From Epilithonimonas mollis (GTDB lineage Bacteria; Bacteroidota; Bacteroidia; Flavobacteriales; Weeksellaceae): a stretch of 64,000 bases of DNA. The position numbers were made by a program, and so were the translations under genes. The notes under the pieces are model-generated. The model ran no database searches and was not told the DNA's origin. It saw nothing but the letters and a program-made list of their open reading frames with translations. How positions within the stretch are numbered: the first letter of the stretch is position 1; each line of letters starts with the position of its first letter. Shown piece by piece: positions 49,246 through 57,382 of the stretch. The stretch lies in contig NZ_FRAM01000003.1 of NCBI RefSeq assembly GCF_900142325.1, positions 354,038 to 418,037 of the forward strand, given 5' to 3'.

Positions 49246-49794
49246 ATCAAAACAAAATATTCGGAAGAGCAATTGGTCATCCTACTTAAGGAAAAAGACG
49301 AATCCGGTTTTCATCATCTGTATGACAACTACTCCGGAGCGTTGTATGGCGTAATTCTGCGGATTGTTCATTCCAAGACGTATACAGAAGATATCATCCA
49401 GGATGTTTATGTGAAAATCTGGAATTCAATTGATTTATATGATGCTTCGAAAGGTCGTTTCTATACCTGGATGATCAATATCGCAAGACATACCGCCATT
49501 GATTACCTGAAATCCAAAGGCTTCCAGAACGAACTCAAAAACCAAGAACTTCCTGATTTCGTATATAATACAAAAGAACTTTCGACGACTGATGACGAAT
49601 CTGATTTTATCGGACTCAGTAACGTTTTGCAAAATTTGGAAACTGATAAGCAGGAACTGATAGATCTCGCCTATTATCAAGGTTTTACTCAAATCGAAAT
49701 ATCGGAGAAGCTTAAGATACCACTTGGAACTGTTAAAACAAAACTACGGAATGCACTCATAAAATTAAGAAATTTGTTAAAAGATTATCAATAA
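49246..49794 (+). CDS. RNA polymerase ECF-type sigma-70 factor
   Basis: Region 2 (SGALYGVILRIVHSKTYTED, DIIQDVYVKIW, then GRFYTWMINIARHTAIDYLK) and region 4 (DLAYYQGFTQIEISEKLKIP, GTVKTKLRNALIKLR) are complete. The first in-frame conventional start is TTG at 49273, giving 173 residues. The frame is open 14 codons further. The sequence IKTKYSEEQLVILL beginning with ATC at 49246 looks like the usual N-terminus of such proteins, so initiation at ATC or ATA (49237) is possible; I show 49246. Its anti-sigma partner follows one base after the stop. Targets are probably the divergent fasciclin and ferritin-like genes. Confidence 0.88.
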   Translation: MKTKYSEEQLVILLKEKDESGFHHLYDNYSGALYGVILRIVHSKTYTEDIIQDVYVKIWNSIDLYDASKGRFYTWMINIARHTAIDYLKSKGFQNELKNQELPDFVYNTKELSTTDDESDFIGLSNVLQNLETDKQELIDLAYYQGFTQIEISEKLKIPLGTVKTKLRNALIKLRNLLKDYQ

Positions 49795-49795
49795 A

Positions 49796-50605
49796 TTGAA
49801 TACGAAAGAATACATATCATCCGGAATCATAGAATCTTATATTCTAGGTCTTGCTTCTCCCGAGGAAGCAGGCATTTTGGAGTGTATCATGAAGAATAAT
49901 GCTGAGGTGAAGGCAGCTTTTGAAGAAGCACAAAAAACATTAGAAGATCTGGCAACAGCTCAGGCTTTGTCACCGCCAACTGAACTTAAATCTAAGATCT
50001 GGCATAAAATTCAGCAGCAACAAAAAACAGAATCACATCCGGATACCCTTCCAACAGATCTTGCTCCAGTAAAAAATCTGTCAAGGCATCAGAACAAAAA
50101 AAGCTACAGCTGGAAAATCATCACCGCAGCAGCTTCAATTTTATTATTGATCAGTCTAGCATCGAATGTTTTCTGGATCAACATTCAATCTAGAAATGAA
50201 TTGCAAATTGCTGAACTGCAAACTCAGAAACAATCGCAAAATTTAGCAATCCAACAAATAACCCAAAAACTGAAATTATTTTCAAATCCCAACATCCATC
50301 AAGTTGCTTTAAAAGGGGTAGAAAAACATCCTGACTCCGAAGCCGTTGTTTTATGGGATACCGAGACCAAGGCCGTTTACCTGAGTGCTGAAAATCTGCC
50401 CAAAGCGCCAGAAGGTATGCAGTATCAGCTGTGGGCGATCGTTGATGGAAAACCAGTAAGCGCAGGAATGTATTCTATCGATAAAGACAGTCGAATCGCT
50501 CTCGCTAACATTCCCCGCGCACAGGCATTTGCTATCACGCTTGAAAAAGAAGGCGGCAGCAAAATCCCTACCATGGAAAATATGTTCGTGATAGGAAGTA
50601 TCTAA
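49796..50605 (+). CDS. Anti-sigma factor (RskA-like)
   Basis: 269 residues starting at TTG. The cytosolic N-terminal domain (SGIIESYILGLASPEEAGILE, then an acidic helical stretch) is the zinc-free anti-sigma form. A single TM helix lies near residues 105-125 (ITAAASILLLISLASNVFWI). A short coiled coil and a periplasmic RskA C-terminal domain follow (VLWDTETKAVYL, then GMQYQLWAIVDGKPVSAGMY). It should hold the preceding sigma factor at the membrane. Begins one base after the sigma stop. Confidence 0.9.
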   Translation: MNTKEYISSGIIESYILGLASPEEAGILECIMKNNAEVKAAFEEAQKTLEDLATAQALSPPTELKSKIWHKIQQQQKTESHPDTLPTDLAPVKNLSRHQNKKSYSWKIITAAASILLLISLASNVFWINIQSRNELQIAELQTQKQSQNLAIQQITQKLKLFSNPNIHQVALKGVEKHPDSEAVVLWDTETKAVYLSAENLPKAPEGMQYQLWAIVDGKPVSAGMYSIDKDSRIALANIPRAQAFAITLEKEGGSKIPTMENMFVIGSI

Positions 50606-50752
50606 ATCGCAAACGTTCTATACACCATCATTTCTTACCGAATTAATAAGTTTGCCCATGCTCTGCTTCGCCTTGGGTCAAAAGGCATCACGTGGAAACT
50701 GGGTTTACAGCATTACACCTTAGCACACTAATTTAAATCAATAATATTCAAT

Positions 50753-50760
50753 TATTTTTG
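50753..50760 (+). promoter_or_regulatory. Candidate -7 box of the following T9SS gene
   Basis: TATTTTTG, a full TAnnTTTG match 52 bases before the ATG at 50813. No matching -33 element. Confidence 0.4.
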
Positions 50761-50812
50761 TTTAATCCATAAAATATTCTTAATTTAACAACTAATTTAA
50801 AAAATAAATATT

Positions 50813-52363
50813 ATGGTAAAAAAATTACTATTAGCGTTTGTTACAATTCCTTTGATTGCAAATGCGCAATTTTTTCAAAATTTCGATAATGCGGAAACTA
50901 TCCCCACCGGCTGGACGGTCTTGAATGGAGGCGATTCGAATGCGTGGACTATTGTGAACTTTACAGGCGGAAACATTTCGGCCTACAGTGGCACTAATAC
51001 TGCCTCAATAGGTTACAGTTCTACTGCACACAATGACTATCTTGTGACTCCTGCTATTACGGTAACCTCTGGAGTAAGCGACTTTCTTTCGTTCTATGCA
51101 AGAAGCCGTGATCCTCAATATCCTGAGACAATTAGTATTAAAATTTCAACCACTACGCCTACTGCAGACGCCTTTACAAAAACGTTGGCAGCTTCTGTAG
51201 CACCTGCAAGTGGGGCTGATTTTTATAAATATTCCTACAGTTTGTCCGAATATGTGGGGCAAACCATATATGTCGGTTTTTATTCCACGACCACAGATCA
51301 GTTTTTCTTTGATATAGATGATGTTTTCAATGGCGCAACACCATCCTGTGATGCTCCGTCATCCATATCAGTGAGTGGGATAACTTCAAATTCTGCCAAC
51401 ATAACATGGACTCCGTCAAGTACGCCAGGGGCAACGTATGAGATTGAGTACGGCGCTGCAGGCTTTACGCAAGGCACAGGGACGGTTATAACATCAAACA
51501 CTGCCTCTGCTACACTTTCACTTCCCAATCCTTCCACAGCTTATCAGTTTTATATCAGGTCAAATTGTGGTCAAACAGGATTCAGTGCATGGTCATCAGT
51601 ACAGTCCTTCTCTACTATGTGTACCGTTATAACTGCATATCCATATGTGCAAAACTTTGATACCGCAACTATTCCAACTTGCTGGCTTAATGAAGCCGTA
51701 TCAGGAGGAGGTTCATCCGTCTGGACATACGTAACTGCCAACGGAAACAGCAGTATCACACCAAAATCTGCTCCGAGAATGGCGGAATTTAGAACTACAA
51801 CAACAGGAAATAAAGCCAAATTGCTAACCGCTCCTTTAAATATTTCTTCGTTAACTACACCAGAATTGAAATTCAGTTTAGCTAATGTTAATTGGTTTGG
51901 AGATGTTGATGAATTACGAATTTATTATAAGGCTAATCCAACAGATTCGTGGACTCAAATCGGAAGTTCTTACACCACAGAACATTCGTCCTGGACCGAT
52001 GTCAGCATTCCTCTTCCGAACAAATCTGCAAATTATCAGATTGCTTTTGAAGGAACATCGAACTGGGCAAGAGGAATTGATATTGATAATGTTTCCGTTG
52101 TTGATACTTCCGCACTTTATGTAACTGATACAGCTAAAGAGAAAAGCATCAAAATTTATCCTAATCCTGCAAAAAATGTAGTTAATATCGGTACGGATAA
52201 AGTCCTTAAAAGTATAGAGTTATTTTCTATGACAGGTCAGTTAATTAAAACGTTTAGTAAAGATTCAAAGCAAATTAATGTAAGTGATATAGACTCTGGT
52301 ACTTATCTACTAAGGGTAAAGTCCGAAGGAAAAGATGAATCCTTTAAACTTATCAAGGATTAA
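50813..52363 (+). CDS. Secreted T9SS protein with choice-of-anchor J and fibronectin type III domains
   Basis: 516 residues. Signal peptide (ending IANAQ). A first choice-of-anchor J domain (about 20-170, with FFQNFDNAETIPTGWTVLN), a fibronectin type III domain (about 178-265, DAPSSISVSGITSNSANITW), and a second choice-of-anchor J domain (about 275-435) follow. The T9SS type A sorting domain is at 440-516 (KIYPNPAKNVVNIGT). The two anchor-J domains suggest internal duplication. Surface-exposed or released; ligand unknown. This is the last clear core-genome gene before the accessory region. Confidence 0.9.
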   Translation: MVKKLLLAFVTIPLIANAQFFQNFDNAETIPTGWTVLNGGDSNAWTIVNFTGGNISAYSGTNTASIGYSSTAHNDYLVTPAITVTSGVSDFLSFYARSRDPQYPETISIKISTTTPTADAFTKTLAASVAPASGADFYKYSYSLSEYVGQTIYVGFYSTTTDQFFFDIDDVFNGATPSCDAPSSISVSGITSNSANITWTPSSTPGATYEIEYGAAGFTQGTGTVITSNTASATLSLPNPSTAYQFYIRSNCGQTGFSAWSSVQSFSTMCTVITAYPYVQNFDTATIPTCWLNEAVSGGGSSVWTYVTANGNSSITPKSAPRMAEFRTTTTGNKAKLLTAPLNISSLTTPELKFSLANVNWFGDVDELRIYYKANPTDSWTQIGSSYTTEHSSWTDVSIPLPNKSANYQIAFEGTSNWARGIDIDNVSVVDTSALYVTDTAKEKSIKIYPNPAKNVVNIGTDKVLKSIELFSMTGQLIKTFSKDSKQINVSDIDSGTYLLRVKSEGKDESFKLIKD

Positions 52364-52405
52364 AAATCATAATCCAAGACAATTAATAGTTTTAGAAATA
52401 TATTG

Positions 52406-52434
52406 AGTCGGAAGATATTTTCTTCCGACTTTTT
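52406..52434 (+). terminator. Terminator of the T9SS gene
   Basis: AGTCGGAAGA/TCTTCCGACT stem with a 5-base loop followed by TTTT. Confidence 0.9.
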
Positions 52435-52469
52435 AATTGGATATTAGATTTTTTAAGGTAAGTTGACGA

Positions 52470-52631
52470 TTAGCTAAGTTGGTATCCATGCTTTTTTACG
52501 GTTTCAAACAGCTTAGATTTTAAGCCCTCTGCCGTTATAAAGTTTTCTTCTTTCAGCATCAAAAAGTGGAAATCATATACTTGCTGTTCTAAAGTTTTAA
52601 GATAAGAGTTAGTGAGGGATTTTGTACCCAT
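52470..52631 (-). pseudogene. Fragment of a Bacteroidota tyrosine integrase (SAM-like N-terminal domain)
   Basis: A 53-codon frame on the minus strand starting at 52631. It reads like the SAM-like/arm-binding part of mobile-element tyrosine recombinases: TNSYLKTLEQQVYDFH, LMLKEEN, ITAEGLKSKLF. No catalytic domain follows, and a stop closes it after GYQLS. It marks an old integration boundary about 100 bases after the last core gene. Confidence 0.6.
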
Positions 52632-53219
52632 TTCTCATCGCTTTATGGATAAGATTTTCGCTGTAGCATCTCTGTGAATGGCCTCAAATAGGACATTTGC
52701 AAAAAAGTGGTAAAATCCTAATTTAAATTTTACGTAGTAAAGCTAAAAATTTCTGCTCAAATCTGCAAGTAAAATGACCAAAATTTGATCAAGTTTTTAG
52801 AGTTCAAATCAAGAATTTAATACTTCTTTTTGAACCTTAAATTTCTCAATTGAAATATTTCTAAAAGAAAACGAAGAAAAAAAAATTAAAAAAAAAAAGA
52901 AAGCCTTTTGAAAAATGAGCGTGGCATTCTGTCAAGGTTTTTGGGAAAAAGTTTTTGCGTAGATTCTTATACGTAAAAAGTTTTTCTGAAAATCCGGCGG
53001 GCTTGACCTTGACAGAATTTATCTGCTGGACTTGGTAGCGAATTATCTTTGGTTTCAATTTTATTTTTGTTAGTGTCCAGGCAATAATAATTTGGAAAGT
53101 ATAAAGACCTCCATAGAGATTTTAGATTTTTAGAATATTGATAACTATAAAAAATTAATAACCAAAAATACATTTTTAAATAATATTGCTTTTTTAGTTA
53201 AATTTGAAAAAACTTATAA
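52632..53219. other. Non-coding stretch between integrase fragment and PLD-helicase gene
   Basis: No credible gene. Two short minus-strand frames in 52861-53173 are low-complexity (Phe/Lys-rich ends) and lack start context. The stretch is A-rich and contains the structured inverted repeats described at 52926-53018. A TAAATTTG box at 53199-53206 may serve the following gene. Confidence 0.5.
52926..53018. repeat. Long-range inverted repeat with nested hairpin
   Basis: ATTCTGTCAAGG at 52926-52937 is exactly complementary to CCTTGACAGAAT at 53007-53018, with 69 bases between. The interval itself contains a TTTTTGCGTA / TACGTAAAAA imperfect dyad. The structure could be a transcribed RNA, a terminator or an element end. 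Confidence 0.6.
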
Positions 53220-53243
53220 CTCATTAAAAACTATAACCAAATA

Positions 53244-54875
53244 ATTACTATTCAAACTTTTTTTGACTTTGAGGCTCATAAATGGCCTGAACAAGATTTA
53301 TTTCCTCTCAATCTAAAATCTCATAGTAGAACAGTAGAATCTGTTATATATAGAGATATTGAGAACAGTTCCTCATACATCATTATCACAGGTTTTACTT
53401 CACTATCAAATCTTGTGGATTTATTCGGAAGCAAAGATTTTAAAAATCTTGAGAAAACAAGAATTTTAATTGGGTTTGAACCTAATATAAGGGGTAGAAA
53501 AAAATATATTAGACTCAAATTAGACAAAGAAATTAAAGAGTATTGGCTCAAAAAAGGTTTGTCCATTATGCTGGGAGGTGCCGTAATGAATCTAATTGAT
53601 AAAATTGATGCAGGAAAAATAGAATTTAGATATAAAGATAAGCTTCATGCAAAAATATATGTGGGTAATGATAGTGCAGTATTAGGTTCTTCAAATTTCA
53701 GTAAAAACGGACTAAATTATCAAGAAGAAGCAAACATCAGAATAAATAAAAATTCTGGAAAGACAGAGAAAGAACAATATGAATCAATCAAACTAATAGC
53801 TGAGAGTTATTATGAAGATTCAACTTCCTACAATGATAAAATGAAAGAGTTGCTTATGGAACTTATCAAAGAAGTAACATGGGAGGAAGCTCTTGCAAGA
53901 GCTATTGCAGAAATATTGGAAGGAAACTGGCTAAATGATTACAAAGCAATTTTAACTAAACTTGAACAAACAAAATTATGGCCAACCAAATGGAAGGGTA
54001 TCACACAAGCTGTTTCAATACTGCAAGCTCAATCAAATGTTTTAATAGCAGATCCAACCGGTGCAGGGAAAACAAAATTGTGTACTTCATTAATATTATC
54101 ACTAAAACATTGGCTTTATGAAATTGGAAAAAATTATAAAACAAACTCTTTAATTATTTGCCCTCCTTTGGTTGTTACAAAATGGGAAGATGAATTTAGG
54201 TCTTTGAGAAAAATAGATAATTCTCAAATTTCAATGGGTTTATTAAGTCACTCAAACACTCAGAACAAAAAAAGAATTGTTGAAGACTTAAACCTTGCAA
54301 ACATTTTGACTATTGATGAAGCTCATAACTATTTATCTCCTACATCTAATCGTACAGGACTAATAAAATCAAATAGAGCAGATTATAAAATATTGGTAAC
54401 CGCAACGCCAATAAGTAAAAAAGTTGAGGACTTATTAAAGTTGATTGAGCTATTAGATATTGACAATTTGAATGATGATGATTTTGAAAGATATAAAGTA
54501 CTTATAAATAAGCCTTATCTGAAAATCAATGATGAAGATATTCAAAATTTAAGAAACTTCATAAGTAAATTTACTCGGAGAACCAAAAAAATCCTTAATA
54601 AAGAAATTGACAAAGAGCCAGAAAAATATATTAATAAACTAAATAAAACTTGTAAATTTCCAAAGCAAAAAGAAAAAACTTATAAGACAAAAAAGACAGA
54701 AGTTGATAAGGGAATTGTGAGACAAATCAATGAATTAACTTCAAATCTAAAAGGAATAACCTATTTAACAACTTTTCATAAACCCAAATTTGAAATTTCC
54801 AGACAAGAAAGTCTTGAAGGTTATATAAAAAAAAAGAATTGGAGCTGGAAAAGCTTTATCAACTTACATGATTAG
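53244..54875 (+). CDS. Phospholipase D-like / SF2 helicase protein, N-terminal part (frameshifted gene)
   Basis: Candidate antiviral or nucleic-acid-processing protein. Frame open from 53220. The first conventional start is GTG at 53415, but the coding-like stretch before it (FFDFEAHKWPEQDLFPLN, RTVESVIYRDIE) belongs to the PLD domain, so initiation is probably at ATT (53244 or 53250). Counting from 53415: HxK of the PLD motif at His78/Lys80 with SSNFS following, Walker A PTGAGKT at 214-220, DEAH at 301-304, TATP at 329-332. The frame then runs into a stop shortly after an A9 tract. RecA-like domain 2 continues in another frame from that tract. AT-rich and unlike the core genes, a sign of transfer. 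Confidence 0.75.
   Translation: MTIQTFFDFEAHKWPEQDLFPLNLKSHSRTVESVIYRDIENSSSYIIITGFTSLSNLVDLFGSKDFKNLEKTRILIGFEPNIRGRKKYIRLKLDKEIKEYWLKKGLSIMLGGAVMNLIDKIDAGKIEFRYKDKLHAKIYVGNDSAVLGSSNFSKNGLNYQEEANIRINKNSGKTEKEQYESIKLIAESYYEDSTSYNDKMKELLMELIKEVTWEEALARAIAEILEGNWLNDYKAILTKLEQTKLWPTKWKGITQAVSILQAQSNVLIADPTGAGKTKLCTSLILSLKHWLYEIGKNYKTNSLIICPPLVVTKWEDEFRSLRKIDNSQISMGLLSHSNTQNKKRIVEDLNLANILTIDEAHNYLSPTSNRTGLIKSNRADYKILVTATPISKKVEDLLKLIELLDIDNLNDDDFERYKVLINKPYLKINDEDIQNLRNFISKFTRRTKKILNKEIDKEPEKYINKLNKTCKFPKQKEKTYKTKKTEVDKGIVRQINELTSNLKGITYLTTFHKPKFEISRQESLEGYIKKKNWSWKSFINLHD
54827..54835 (+). other. A9 homopolymer at which the helicase frame is broken
   Basis: Nine A followed by G. Removing one A, or adding two, joins the upstream frame (LEGYIKK) to the downstream one (RIGAGKALSTYMIRAALRSS). 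The downstream frame has a TAA directly before the tract, so the shift must lie within it. Confidence 0.8.
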
Positions 54876-56475
54876 AGCAGCTCTCCGTTCTTCTCATATC
54901 GCATTGGTTGAGCATATTGAAGGTTCTCAAGAAGCAATGGATTATTTCAAATTTAAAGGAAAAAGTAACCATACAGGTGACAAGCTTAAAAAATTAATAG
55001 AACTGATTGAATTAAATAAACTACCTCCTCGAAATAATATTTTTAACAAAGAATTGTTTCCAAGCTGGTTGGTAAATAAAGAAGAATATTTAAATAGTTG
55101 TAAACAGGAATTAGAAATATACAAAAAGATAAGTTCTTTAGCTAAAAAACTTTCGGGACAAAGAGAATTGGGAAAAGTTGAAGAATTAGTTAAAAACTCC
55201 CAAAAGCATCAGAATATTTTAGCGTTTGATAGTACTGTAATTACTTTATATTACTTAAAGAAACTTTTTGAGGAAAAGTATCCTAATCAAAAGCTCTTAG
55301 TAGCATCAGGAAGCGAAAAGGATAATGACAGTAAAAAGATAATGGAGCTTTTTAATCTTCAATCAGAGTCTACTGAAAACTGTATAGCCTTATGTTCGGA
55401 TAAAATGTCAGAAAGTATCGATTTGCAAAAAGCTTCTTCCGTTGTTCTATTGGATTTACCAAGTGTTTTAAGAATAGTGGAACAAAGGATTGGGAGGGTT
55501 GATAGAATGGATAGTTTACATCACGAAATAGAAATCTATTGGCCTGATGATTCAGAAGAATACTCTTTAAAAACAGATAGTCGATTGATTTATACAAATG
55601 ATATGGTTGAAGATATATTTGGTTCTAATTTTGAGATTCCTACTGCATTAAAAGAAAAACATTTTTCTCAAACTAATTCTACTGGCTCTCTTATTAAAGA
55701 ATACAAAGATTTTATTGACAAAGATGAGTCTTGGTCAGGAATTCATGATAGTTTTCAATCGGTAACAGAGCTCAAGGAAGGTAAAAATGCTCTAATCTCG
55801 GAAGAGATTTACGAAGAGTTTAAAGATGTCTCATCAGAAGTGAAAACAAGAGTTAGTTTTATTGGTAGCGAAAAAGACTGGTGTTTTATAGCTTTAAAAG
55901 GAGATAAAAATAAAAGTCCAAGATGGTATTTTATTGATGAAAATAATAATATACATACAGATTTCCCGGATGTTTGTAATTCTTTGCGAGAAAATATAGG
56001 CAAGGAGTCTAAAAAACTAAAATGGGATGATAATTCTCTACATAGATTTATTAATTTGTTCAAACAGAAAGAAAGAGATTTACTTCCCCCTAAGAAAAAG
56101 AGAGCATTAGATGTTGCAGAATATATTCCTTCAAAAAAATTAGAAAGAAAAAATATTAATTCAAATAATATTTTAAAACAATCTATTAGAGATATGTTAA
56201 GTATTTTAAGACCAGATTCTATTGACGCAGTAGACTATGAAAGGTTAGCTGAAGAATGGATTGAAATTTTACAACCTTTTTTAAATAGTAAAAGGGAGCA
56301 AAATAAAAGAAAGAAAGTTGTTTTAAATCTTTCATCACTTAAACCAGACTATAATAAGATTGATTTAGATATAGAACGTATAAATGAAATGATAGAAAAT
56401 AGTACTATTGTAGATGAAATAGATAATAAAATCGCTTCATGCATAATAGGTGTGTCAGATGTAAAAAGCTTGTAG
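54868..56475 (+). CDS. SF2 helicase C-terminal part of the PLD-helicase protein (second frame)
   Basis: 535 residues from the ATG at 54868; the true frame continues upstream to the A9 tract at 54827. The second RecA-like domain has ILAFDSTVITLYYLKKLF (motif IV region), ALCSDKMSESIDLQKASSVV (motif V region) and motif VI QRIGRVDR at 206-213. A C-terminal region of about 300 residues follows with no domain I recognise (WCFIALKGDKNKSPRWYFID, later basic helices). With the upstream frame restored the protein would have about 1,070 residues: PLD, SF2 helicase, C-terminal extension. Without the shift this half lacks Walker A and cannot be an active helicase. Confidence 0.75.
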   Translation: MIRAALRSSHIALVEHIEGSQEAMDYFKFKGKSNHTGDKLKKLIELIELNKLPPRNNIFNKELFPSWLVNKEEYLNSCKQELEIYKKISSLAKKLSGQRELGKVEELVKNSQKHQNILAFDSTVITLYYLKKLFEEKYPNQKLLVASGSEKDNDSKKIMELFNLQSESTENCIALCSDKMSESIDLQKASSVVLLDLPSVLRIVEQRIGRVDRMDSLHHEIEIYWPDDSEEYSLKTDSRLIYTNDMVEDIFGSNFEIPTALKEKHFSQTNSTGSLIKEYKDFIDKDESWSGIHDSFQSVTELKEGKNALISEEIYEEFKDVSSEVKTRVSFIGSEKDWCFIALKGDKNKSPRWYFIDENNNIHTDFPDVCNSLRENIGKESKKLKWDDNSLHRFINLFKQKERDLLPPKKKRALDVAEYIPSKKLERKNINSNNILKQSIRDMLSILRPDSIDAVDYERLAEEWIEILQPFLNSKREQNKRKKVVLNLSSLKPDYNKIDLDIERINEMIENSTIVDEIDNKIASCIIGVSDVKSL

Positions 56476-56503
56476 GTTATATTCTTTTTTAAATTTAGTT
56501 CAT

Positions 56504-56836
56504 TTAAAGTTTCATTTTTCTCTGTTTACCATCAGGCTTCAACTCCCCAGCAAAATCTAACATTACCACCTTACTTCCTAGAAAAGGATTATATGACGGC
56601 TGATAATCAATATAGCCCAAAGAATGAAGATTTTTCAGACATTTATGATAGGTGGCTTTTGAGCGGATTTTACTGATGCGCATCACTTCATCGCGGGAAA
56701 TACTGACCGGATTTCGGAAACGGCTGAAATTCCAGAACTGGAATAAGGCTAAATAGAGGCTGATGTGTGATGGATTAAGCGTATGATCTTGAGCCACCTT
56801 TTCGTAGAAAGCCGTGAGGTGTTTAATATAATTCAT
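56504..56836 (-). CDS. Small DNA-binding protein of Bacteroidota mobile elements
   Basis: 110 residues. A winged-helix-like layout: helical start (LTAFYEKVAQDHTLNPSHIS), a helix-turn-helix (ISRDEVMRISKIRSKATYHK) and a basic C-terminus. Proteins of this pattern are frequent next to excisionase-like genes in Bacteroidota conjugative or mobilisable elements; exact role unknown, perhaps replication or transfer control. It is encoded 25 bases after the HTH_17-type gene on the same strand, probably one transcript. Confidence 0.7.
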   Translation of the reverse strand: MNYIKHLTAFYEKVAQDHTLNPSHISLYLALFQFWNFSRFRNPVSISRDEVMRISKIRSKATYHKCLKNLHSLGYIDYQPSYNPFLGSKVVMLDFAGELKPDGKQRKMKL

Positions 56837-56861
56837 AATTTGGTTACGTTGTTATGAAATA

Positions 56862-57122
56862 TCATTGCTTCTTCTTCAACATTTCTTCGATGTCTTTGTA
56901 ATTGTAATATAGTATCCCGCCGACACGGGTGTAAGATATAGTTCCATTGATGCGTAGATTCTGCAATGTTCCGGAGGAGATTTTCAGAAGTGCTTTTACC
57001 TCTGACGAACGCAGCCATAATTTCTGCTGTGAGATCTTGACTTGAAACATATTATGCAAATCATTTAGCAACTCGGTTTTAAACTCCTGAAGATCCTCTT
57101 TTGTTATGAGATTTATAATCAT
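56862..57122 (-). CDS. Excisionase-like helix-turn-helix protein (HTH_17/MerR-like)
   Basis: 86 residues. The C-terminal half is the excisionase-type winged helix: LRSSEVKALLKISSGTLQNL, then the ISYTRVGGILYYNYKDIEEM wing. The N-terminal half is a helical extension (LQEFKTELLNDLHNMF). Such proteins direct excision or regulate tra genes in integrative elements. First gene of the minus-strand pair with the 110-residue protein. Confidence 0.85.
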   Translation of the reverse strand: MIINLITKEDLQEFKTELLNDLHNMFQVKISQQKLWLRSSEVKALLKISSGTLQNLRINGTISYTRVGGILYYNYKDIEEMLKKKQ

Positions 57123-57325
57123 GATTGATTCTTTTTAAATATTACTAAAGCAAAATTCGGGTATTGAAGTCTTGAAAACAATAGTGCCAAACTTTAAAAA
57201 TGTACTAAAGATTAAAAACAATTAGTATCAAAAGTATCGCTAATAAAAAAGATTGAAAAGGTATAAGAAAATGGGTCTAGGTAATACTAAACGAAAAGTA
57301 GGTGAAGATCTATTTTGAATTAGTC

Positions 57326-57382
57326 AATACTTAATCTGACAGTTACAATCAAATTGAATAACTTTAAAACAGATTAAGTATT
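57326..57382 (+). repeat. 13-bp inverted repeat abutting the transposase start
   Basis: AATACTTAATCTG at 57326-57338 and CAGATTAAGTATT at 57370-57382 are perfect complements. The right arm ends at the base before the ATG at 57383. The left arm also lies in what looks like the terminal inverted repeat of the insertion sequence. Confidence 0.75.

Noticed and set aside
52861..53173. Two short minus-strand frames before the PLD-helicase gene
   Set aside because: Low-complexity ends, no start context, and they cross a structured inverted repeat; similar spurious frames are common in this kind of element DNA.
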